A stretch of 64,000 nucleotides of DNA from Onchocerca volvulus (Eukaryota > Nematoda > Chromadorea > Rhabditida > Onchocercidae), in NCBI GenBank assembly GCA_000499405.2, contig HG738138.1, positions 18,825,753 to 18,889,752 on the forward strand, written 5' to 3'. The position numbers were made by a program, and so were the translations under genes. The notes under the pieces were generated by a model, which was not told the origin of the DNA, ran no database searches, and saw nothing but the letters and a program-made list of their open reading frames with translations. Shown here piece by piece: positions 48,101 to 64,000 of this stretch (positions are counted from its first letter, which is position 1; the number at the start of each line of letters is the position of its first letter).

Positions 48101-49113
48101 CTACCACTTCAAAACATCTCGATTTTTTTTAAATTGTGCCTTAATGACGTCGCACATTCATATAGATGGTCATAATGTGATCAAATTAAATATTCTGTCT
48201 TTTACAATTAATTAGTATAAATTAGGTCAAAATTAGCAGCATTTATTAATTAATCTAAAAATCATAAACCCGATACAGTCATCAGCGGTCCAGATGGGAA
48301 TTGATATAAATGACAGCCAATGAGAGATCTACAGTCAAGTTTTATCAGCGTTGTTGTTATCACCGGTATTATCATTACTGAAAAATTATATTTCTGAAGT
48401 GAACTCCACAAACATACCTGCAAACAAGGTCCAAGTAGTGTCATCACCAAATAGAAGCATTTTTTATGGATGCCCGTGTCTATGCATGTACAGAAATGCT
48501 TACTTTTCCGTTCATTCGCTAATTTAAGCACATAAACTTCCATTTTCAACAACTGTAATTATCCACGCTATTATAGAAGAGAGAGGTCAAAGTATTATCG
48601 GGATCAGGAATATTAATGAAACATTCAAGGAAAGTACAGCAATCCTCCAAAATTGGACAAGAAATGAATTAGGAATTCCATTTCTTGCAAAATACAACCT
48701 GAAGTGATAATATGCAGAAAGCTGAGAAATGAACTTCAATTCTGTTCGTTACTCAAAAAAAAATATATCAGTATATGAATGTTACCCAAAAATTGTGATT
48801 CAAAATGACTTTCTTTGAAATTATCTTTTTTTACTATACGGAAACTGACAGACTTACTTTAGCTTTCTCCTTTAAGCTTTCTGTTTTCAGTGCATAAAAA
48901 TCATTTCCCTTTGATACCTGTACAGAAAATTATTAATGTGAGAAATGAAGAAATAAAAAATCGTAAAACATGGCCTGAAGAAAGGAAAAGAATCGAACTG
49001 AAATAAGGCGTAACAACCTTGTAAACTGATCCAAAACCACCTTCGCCAACTTTCTCAACAACCATCCATTGGCCGATTTTCTCACCTGCTTGAAGCGTGA
49101 CAATGTCCACCAT
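45122..49113 (-). CDS. Tau-tubulin-kinase-like CK1-family protein kinase (about 298 aa)
   Basis: Ser/Thr kinase of the CK1/TTBK-like group that is expanded in nematodes. Exons in phase: 49113-49018, 48917-48858, 48552-48418, 48015-47903, 47448-47319, 46823-46650 and 46261-46133, plus a tentative last exon 45181-45122 (IFDLCKSTNG, TAA) chosen because it continues the family's C-lobe helix. Its acceptor (GTAAG) is weak. Catalytic features are complete: Gly loop GEGGFGSV (23-30), Lys43 in YALKTES, HRDIKPSN (134-141), LDFGMC (Asp159), the CK1-type KFRGTVRYASLSSH (181-194) and RKDDIESWLY (201-210) in place of an APE motif. It therefore looks active. The start was chosen at the ATG just before the kinase domain; an in-frame upstream ATG would add residues of poor quality. 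It lies head-to-head with AsnRS copy 1, 726 bases apart. In C. elegans many such kinases are germline- or sperm-enriched; that is family knowledge, not seen here. Confidence 0.88.
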
Positions 49114-49839
49114 TCGATTGTATGGCTGCCGCTCTACATGAAGCGATGATAAATAAAGACGGATTTGCCGGAAAGTCTGTCCTTTTACTACTTTTTCATG
49201 GAGTGAAATTGTCAGTTGTATGTAAATTTTCATATATATTACACTTCTGGAACAGCTGTACTGTTTATGCTTGAAATATAACAATCGAATAAGCTTTCTG
49301 ATGTAAATTCCTTCTCTTCCGTTTCATTGTTTGATTGCGAAGTAAGCCAAACATTCTCAGTATTATGTTATGCCTCTTTCATAGCGATAATGCAAACCGA
49401 TTTTTTCATTTAGCAAATCGCGTCAACTCATGTGGTATGCCACGACTAGATGATGTCATCGATTGGTTGGTGGATGATTTGTGATTAAAAGTCAGTTGTT
49501 TCGTGGGTATGGGAGTTTTTGCGGGAGGAACTTTGAGAATGACCGTATTTCTGCCGTAATTAGGCCTCGGTTCTTGAGGGAATCCGGGAAGAGGGCAAGG
49601 AGGCTACTAATCTGATGATATGTATCAAACTTGGTCGCTAATATTAAAAGTTTTTCTGAGAGAGATTTATATAAAAATAACTTGTGATGGGAGCTTATTG
49701 AAATGTGAAATGGAAGCACCACAGATCGTTTCATTCCTTGTCGAAACAGTGGATAGCAGCGTGGATGTTATTGCTTTTAGAAGCATAATTATTTGAAAAT
49801 GTTAATCTTCAGACAATTATTAGAAGCAGGTTTGGTTCG
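49114..49839. promoter_or_regulatory. Shared upstream region of the divergent kinase and AsnRS genes
   Basis: 726 bases between two divergent ATGs. AATCTTCAG at 49804-49812, 28 bases before the AsnRS ATG, is a candidate spliced-leader acceptor. No core promoter motif is clear. The minus-strand open frame at 49734-49492 has no recognisable content. Confidence 0.45.
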
Positions 49840-53995
<4,156 letters not shown>

Positions 53996-54248
53996 ATACC
54001 ATGCTATTGGAAACTTAATTTCTCGTGGTTTAATCAATTTTTGAGTTGTTGAAATAATGAGCTTCTTAAAATCGACAATGTTTTCTGCTTCTCAATGATG
54101 ATCACGACTACTATTTGATTTTTTTATTTTATTCACTTTTGTTATTGGGCCCATTCGTATTTATCTCATTCCTTCATGTTCTTTTCTCTTGTTTCCTTTA
54201 TTTTTTATAAATGAAATTTGTTGATAGGAAAATGTTGTTACAAAATCG

Positions 54249-54254
54249 AATAAA
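54249..54254 (+). terminator. Polyadenylation signal of AsnRS copy 1
   Basis: AATAAA, 254 bases after the stop; mirrored at 59980-59985 for copy 2. Near-identity of the two arms ends just beyond it. Confidence 0.6.
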
Positions 54255-54262
54255 TTATTGCA

Positions 54263-54908
54263 GCTTTGTGTTCCATATCTTGCGTTTCCTTTTCTCTTTT
54301 TTGTTTTTCTTTTTTCGCTTTCAACAATTGAATAAACTCATTACAATTGCGTCGTTGCACGATTGTATAATTTATAAAGTTTGTGCAACATGCATTTACC
54401 GAAAATGGCGGATAAAAAAAAAAATTGCGGAAAAAAAGGAGCTTGTGTGTCACACAAAATGATGAGAATATTTTCGTCCAATAATAAGGTAAATGTAGCA
54501 ATGTGGTCAGTCGTATGACAATTATTTAATTTAAAATTGCACATCTTATTGGTATTCAATACTGTTCTCCCTCTGAAATTATATTCCTGCAAGTTATAAT
54601 TTTTGAAGTGATCTAATAACTGCTAAGATGCATAATTTATGTGTAGGCTATTTGTTATTTTAGTACAAATTGAACTGGTTGCTATTAGGTAATCATAAAT
54701 AAATTCTGAGTAACATGCCAATGGATGAATACACTCACTCTCTCGATAAATCATGGTGAACTATTTCCATCATCAGTTTTTAAATTTCAAGATTTGTCCT
54801 GGATACTTCCTCATATCGAATTTTTATATTATTGAATTGTTTCAGAACTATTTTAAGTATATCATCAAACTTCCCCCTGCTTGTGCGGTTATTTTGTTCT
54901 CAGCAATA
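54263..54908. other. Diverged 3' flank of AsnRS copy 1 and upstream region of the ARMT1 gene
   Basis: The first 150 bases still align loosely with the reverse complement of 59971-59820, e.g. ATTACAATTGCGTCGTTGCACGATT here against ATTACATAATTGCGCCGTCACACGATT there, but identity is far lower than inside the arms. The overlapping open frames on both strands around 54211-54592 look like chance. Confidence 0.5.
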
Positions 54909-57900
54909 ATGCCGCCAGTTCCAAGTATTCCTCCTGCTTTAACCGGGAGCAAGGAAGGGTATATTTTTATGATCATTTCTTATTTTTAATTCTTCCAAAT
55001 GTTCTCGGACGATATTTATATCGTTCCAACAAACATCGCAAGACAAAATTCGTTTATGCAAGTATCTTTGTTTTTTTTTTTTTTTTTGGCACATTTGTTT
55101 GAAATAGCTTCTTAACATTTCTGAGTTTTTTATGTTTAATTCCAAAAATCGAAATTCTGATAAAAGATGCTTAGTTTCAGAACATTTGCATTCTTTACTG
55201 TTCGTGATCGTTGGCCGAAAATAATAGCTAAAATTGTTGATCAGATGCATCGATATCGACATGCTCACATTGCTGTTCATGGCGAGGTTCTTGAACTATT
55301 TTATTTCCTTAATTTTTATGTTTAACGAAATTATTGAGTGGGTTGTCTGAGATATGTGAGGTTTTTTTGATTATGTTATGTTTTTGAAACGAAAATATCT
55401 GCTGCACGATATGTAAAGTGCTGTTATTCGATATTATCCGCTAACTCTTGTGTCTGACAAAGACATAATTAATTAATTAATATTTAACTAAAAATGTTTT
55501 TTTTTTCGAAAAAAGCCTGACAAAAACTTATAGATAATATCGACTATTCTTTTGCTTTTTTCGTTTTTGCTTTGTTTTTTATTACTTCAGCACTTTTATT
55601 TGGATTTTATTTACAAAACATCGCTATCCAAACAAATTATTGGCAAAAACGACTTGTTCGGCAATTTAGCGTTAATCCTTTTGACTTATTTTAAATTGAA
55701 GTACAAAATTTTTAAATTGAAGTGAAAAAATATTTTGGCAAAGGTGATAGCGAAACTGTTGAAGTTTTATATGTGGTCAAAGCGACATCCAAAGCTTCAG
55801 TTTGCTGTTCTTAATGAAGCAACATAGGCTGATGAAATTCAGCCGTATATTAGTATTGAACGCAATAAAAAATCCAAACATTGGTTTATATCCTGAGATG
55901 TCTTCATATAAAAGATTCTTTCCAAAATCTCACCAGTTTCATAATCTTCATCAGAGCTATCTTTTAATGTTAATAGATATTGTGAAAGTAAAGAGCGGAA
56001 AAGGCGGATGATCCAGGATGGGTGAACGTTGTTGCTATCAGTTTCATCTTTTGCGAAAATGCATTGTACATATTCTTTAGGCGATCCTAAAATATTTTTC
56101 TGTCGTCTAGAACAATGAACAGAACACTTCTTTCCGCTTATTTGTTTTGTATATTTCTCGTCTAAGTTGTGATTCGAAAAATTGTGGGCCTTTCATATAT
56201 TCCTCCTTCCATAACCAAATTTGGAGTGCAGTTACTCTAACTTAAATTTTTGTTTTTCTAGATTTTAGTGTGACTATTTTAATTTCCGGTTATGATACAC
56301 TCTTATTTCAGGAGGGCGAAAAAGATATTAAATCGGTCATCAGTCAACTGTCTGAATTATCTTATCTTGTTTCCACTGATAAACCATTGCAAGATCTGAG
56401 TGATCACGGAGAAAAGGTCAACATTTGGAATGAAGAACTGAGAGAATTACGGATAAAGGTGTTTTTATAAAATATAAGTATACCTACAAAACATTTTTTG
56501 ACATTTGACCATTTTGTTAGATTTCTTACACTAATTGGATCGTTGGTTTATAAAAATTGCTTTTTTGCCTTGAATTTTCCTTTTGTTAATTCTGATCTGT
56601 TAAGAGGATAATCTTACGTGAATGCTTAACAGTTAACAAATAGTGTGCCCAATAAGCAATCTAAAAAAATAGGAATGAAATACCATCTGCTTGTATTTTG
56701 GAAAATATAATTCTTTTGCGAAGTAAAAAATCTATTTGAAATTATTGAGGTATAAATTTTCGAAGTCTACAGATTTTGAAAATCATGTTTCTTCAGTAGA
56801 TTATATCTTTATCAACTGTATCTAATTTTTTACGCGTAGATTGGACTGGAAAATGAATCTTACATAAATGACATTTCAGAAAAGTGCAGAACAAGTGACC
56901 TGGTATCGTTGTGATTGGTTGTTTGCTGAGTGTTTTTTATATAGAAAAATAACTAGTCTATTTTTGAAAACAACGACACTGAGAGAGTTTGATCCGTTCG
57001 CATCACAAAAACAGAGTTTTTTTATTGGTTGGTTAGTATTTTTTTTATTTTCCTAGATATGTCGTTTTCATATCATGCGTTATATCGTTAGCGAGTTCCG
57101 ATGAGTGAATAATTAGACGTCACATGAATGACTGGCTTTTAATTATTTAATTATTTTTCTCGAAAAGTGTTGACTGCAGAAATCAAATGAGTAGCTAAAT
57201 TTTCTGCAAAATGTAAAATTAATTTCAGCATTAATACGATGAGCATGCTTGCAAAACATTTGGAAGAAGTGGCATCAGGAACAGCAAAAGTTGATCATGA
57301 CATAATTTCCCATTTTTTGCAGGTATAATTTTAGCATTTTTAATAGGAAGCCAGGAATTTAAAATCTCAATTTTGAAATTAAATTCTTTTCTGCCTAGTT
57401 GTGTTTATGGGAAAATATATGTGATTTGTCGCTTTCATCTGGAGAACATGTTGCCTCATTGCCTCTTCCGGATATGGTTGGCCAGTTGGCCGAAAAAATT
57501 TTATGTAATCAGATTGGTGAAGTTGGTCGCATGCTGAGGTAATTCATTTCATTAGTATACTAAAGCTTTCTACGTTGTCAATTTCTAGATGAATGATATC
57601 ACAGTTTCCAGGCTTTAAAAATTATTTCACTTTTTATCAATCTTTGACTATTTTATTTTTAATCCCTTTAAAAATGATGAAGTATTTACTTTTCAGGAAT
57701 GATGAAATAGATCGCGTAGATATAGTTCTTGATAATTCCGGCCTCGAACTTTTCGCTGATTTAGTACTTGCAGAATTATTAGTTGGCAAATGTGGCATAA
57801 AAAAAGTTTATTTTCACGGAAAGGTTTATATTTTCATGAAATCGATATTGATAAATTTAAATCTCTATGAAAATTAAGAATTCTAGACAACATAGGCATT

Positions 57901-59374
57901 TTTTTTATTATGGAGTTCTGAATCATTAATCTGTCTTTTATTTTATTTTATTTTTTGTTTCATTGTGAGAAAATCGAGTACTGGACTGAAATTATGAAAC
58001 TTATGAATTTCTAATTTAATAAAAATATCGTTGATTTTAAACTATCTCTGTTTATTTATCTAAGCAGCAGAATTAAATTCTCATTGCTGAGATTTATCCC
58101 TGTTATTATTTTGGCTTAATGAACTTTCACAATTATAAATCATAACTTAAAAAACCATCTGAATTCATTATGTCTATCTGTCTATATATATATATAATAT
58201 ATAATAATAACAGGGATAAAACTCAGGATAGTCCAAATTTCATACTGAAAATTTTGTTTGCAGAGAATATATATAATATTAGTGTTTATGTCTTTATGTG
58301 TATATATTATGGTCCATAAAAAGGATTTACTTCAGTAGTTCCTTTTATATTTTATTTTAAATTCTATTTTAAGGATAGTCCAAATTTCATACTGAAAATT
58401 TTGTTTGCAGAGTATGCCATGGTTTGTATCGGATGTTACTGGTAGAGATTTCAATTGGACGATCGAAATGTTAATTGCTAATTCAGACTGTTCGCTGAGG
58501 AATTTCGGCGTGAAATGCTCACAAAGATTATGTGATGTATGCTTCTTTGGAGCTGTTAGAAAATTGAATTGGAGACTAAGATTTGAATTTGTTAATTTTT
58601 CTTTAAACGAGGGATCTTTTACATTCTTTTAGTGTTTCTTGTGCACAAGATGCAGAACAATTAATGATAACGCTTTGATTTTGTTTTTTATCCTTTGCTC
58701 AGAATACACTCAAAGAGAAGAAAATGTCTCGAAATTCTAATTTAGAGAAATTGAAGAAATCTTTCGTGGAATTTCAGTTCATGGACAATTTAAAGAGCTT
58801 TTTTAATCAGTAGAGAGTTATTTTCAGAGCATCGACTTTTTAGGGTGATTTTGTCTTTGGTACTCATTATTTCTGGACCCTTCCATATCCATATTACTTA
58901 ATGGCTGATAAGGCTCCAGATCTTTATCGTGAATTGTCGGAGTCATCATTAATCATTTTCAAGGGTGATTATAACTACAGGAAGATGGTCAGTGATCTAG
59001 AGTGGCCACTGGATACTCCGTTCAAAGTAATTCTAATTGTTAATTTTGTTGTTCATTTTGCATTACTACGTGTTAGGAAGATTAGCAAAAATTAGTAACG
59101 GAAATATCGACAGGAGAATTAAATTTATAAAATCTAAAACTTCATATATTTGGCAGGTTATTTCAGCATGAAATCTAAACAAATCTGAGTCTGGTGATTT
59201 CAGATAGCTTTACGAGGTTTCCTCCCAGCACCGATTTTGATGCTTCGTACTATAAAAGCTGAAACGCTGGCAGGACTGAAGTCAAGTGTGATCGATGATT
59301 TACGGAGAAAATTCGGTAACAATAAGAGCTGGATGACAACGGGAGAATATGCTGTCGCACAGTTCGCGAGATGA
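54909..59374 (+). CDS. ARMT1/DUF89 family metal-dependent phosphatase (431 aa)
   Basis: Damage-control phosphatase of the ARMT1 (DUF89) family. Yeast and human members dephosphorylate sugar phosphates such as fructose-1-phosphate in vitro; carboxyl methyltransferase activity has also been claimed. Ten exons join in phase: 54909-54958, 55181-55286, 56312-56458, 56880-57031, 57229-57322, 57399-57538, 57697-57823, 58411-58536, 58844-59026 and 59204-59374, 432 codons with stop, close to the human length. Signatures are TVRDRWPKIIAKIVD, DWLFAECFLYRKI, LWENICDLSLSSGE, the metal-site motif VLDNSGLELFADLV with DNSG at 242-245, PWFVSDVTGRDFNW (Asp280), HYFWTLP (322-328), FKGDYNYRK (353-361) and RTIKAE (390-395). 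Exon 8 was ended at CTGT GAT|GTATGC because joining directly to GDFVFGT restores family spacing; an open stretch at 58704-58808 is left intronic. The gene sits alone in the spacer between the two inverted AsnRS copies. Confidence 0.94.
58087..58227. repeat. Small inverted-repeat element in ARMT1 intron 7
   Basis: CTGAGATTTATCCCTGTTA at 58087-58105 is mirrored near 58209-58227 (TAACAGGGATAAAACTCAG), with AT-rich sequence between; about 141 bases overall. Size and terminal symmetry are MITE-like, but no target duplication was confirmed. Confidence 0.55.
58226..58412. repeat. Direct duplication of the intron 7 acceptor region
   Basis: GGATAGTCCAAATTTCATAC followed by TGAAAATTTTGTTTGCAGAG occurs at 58226-58265 and again at 58373-58412. 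The second copy is the acceptor used for exon 8; the first carries an identical but apparently unused TTTGCAG. Confidence 0.8.
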
Positions 59375-59971
59375 TTCCTTTTTTTTTGTTGTCATTTCAT
59401 AATTTCTAAATCAGTTTAGAACTTCAATAAGAACCCTCTGGTTTTGGATTTTTTATTCTATTGGATTGAATTAAATATAGTAAGGGTTTACAGCTGAGCA
59501 AAGATTGCTGAAAAATATACAAATAGTTAGAAGACTGACAAAGAAAGTAGTGGAGAAAAAGAAATCTTGATTTCAAATACCAATGGACCAAACGATATAA
59601 TAAAAAGGGAGAGTTCGGCTTCAATTTTTGGTATATATTGAGAAATTCTTTCAGCAGTACTTCAGGTTAAAGTTACTATGTGCTCGAAACTAAACTAAAC
59701 AGTATTTGAAAATTTGCATTTGCGAAATCTTGTGTGATTAATTTTCCATGATTAAATGTCGGCAAAGATTAAGACTTATACTTTAACTCAACGTTTGGTT
59801 CATGATTATTTGCATCTTTTTTAAATTTCATTGAACTATGTTGTGATTATGAAATCAAGAAATCGTGTGACGGCGCAATTATGTAATATGTGTATTGAAG
59901 CATTAAAAACAAGAAAAGAAAGAAAGAAAATGGAATAGACAGGAACACAAAACAGTGCTGCGAATAATCGT
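59375..59971. other. 3' flank of the ARMT1 gene and diverged 3' flank of AsnRS copy 2
   Basis: Convergent 3' ends. ATTAAA at 59470 may serve ARMT1. From about 59820 to 59971 the reverse strand is loosely alignable with 54263-54410. Confidence 0.5.

Positions 59972-64000
<4,029 letters not shown>

Noticed and set aside
54211..54592. Overlapping 83-87-codon frames on both strands after AsnRS copy 1
   Set aside because: They lie in T/A-rich 3' flank, overlap one another antisense, and are not conserved in the matching flank of copy 2.
58704..58808. Possible extra ARMT1 exon (frame beginning NTLKEKKMSRN)
   Set aside because: Including it breaks the spacing to HYFWTLP seen across the family and requires poor donors; skipping it closes the phase.

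Overview
The window looks like nuclear DNA of a nematode, most likely a filarial (onchocercid) worm. It is AT-rich (I estimate about 30% GC). Genes are split by many AT-rich introns, often several hundred bases long, and most acceptors are of the TTTTCAG type. A cytosolic asparaginyl-tRNA synthetase (AsnRS) with a filarial-type N-terminal extension is present. A broken Rickettsiales-type isocitrate dehydrogenase piece is best read as an old Wolbachia-to-nucleus transfer. All gene models were spliced by hand; where I say that intron phases close, the reading frame was followed exon by exon.

Layout. 0-8 kb: a 250-bp inverted repeat, a small three-exon gene of unknown function (115 aa, minus), one orphan terminal exon, remnants of an SLC22-type transporter (minus), and a multi-exon plus-strand gene I do not recognise. 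11.2-18.7 kb: two tandem TANGO2/HRG-9-like genes with matching exon structure. 19.5-23.4 kb (minus): complete ten-exon DPAGT1/ALG7, the first enzyme of N-glycan lipid-linked oligosaccharide synthesis. 24.2-24.85 kb: a TG-rich minisatellite. 25.6-29.25 kb: a ten-exon NADAR-domain protein with a long Arg/Ser-rich tail. 30.8-33.2 kb (minus): at least the first exon of an unidentified gene. 35.2-39.6 kb (minus): a tropomodulin/leiomodin-like protein with a long C-terminal extension. 43.5 kb: the Wolbachia-like isocitrate dehydrogenase fragment. 45.1-49.1 kb (minus): a tau-tubulin-kinase-like CK1-family kinase. It lies head-to-head with AsnRS copy 1 (49.84-54.0 kb, plus). 54.9-59.4 kb: an ARMT1/DUF89 phosphatase. 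60.2-64 kb: AsnRS copy 2 on the minus strand.

The most striking feature is the pair of inverted AsnRS genes. Arms of at least 4.03 kb, introns and 3' UTR included, appear identical except for one dinucleotide in an AT microsatellite. They flank a 5.7-kb spacer holding ARMT1. Identity stops abruptly just past the shared AATAAA signal, and diverged but still alignable sequence follows. Other points for a second look are the tandem TANGO2 pair (haem trafficking in worms that cannot make haem), a non-GT donor in the second TANGO2 gene, and the bacterial isocitrate dehydrogenase fragment bounded by consensus splice sites. The genes do not form one pathway; the window is ordinary nematode gene territory with tandem and inverted duplications.
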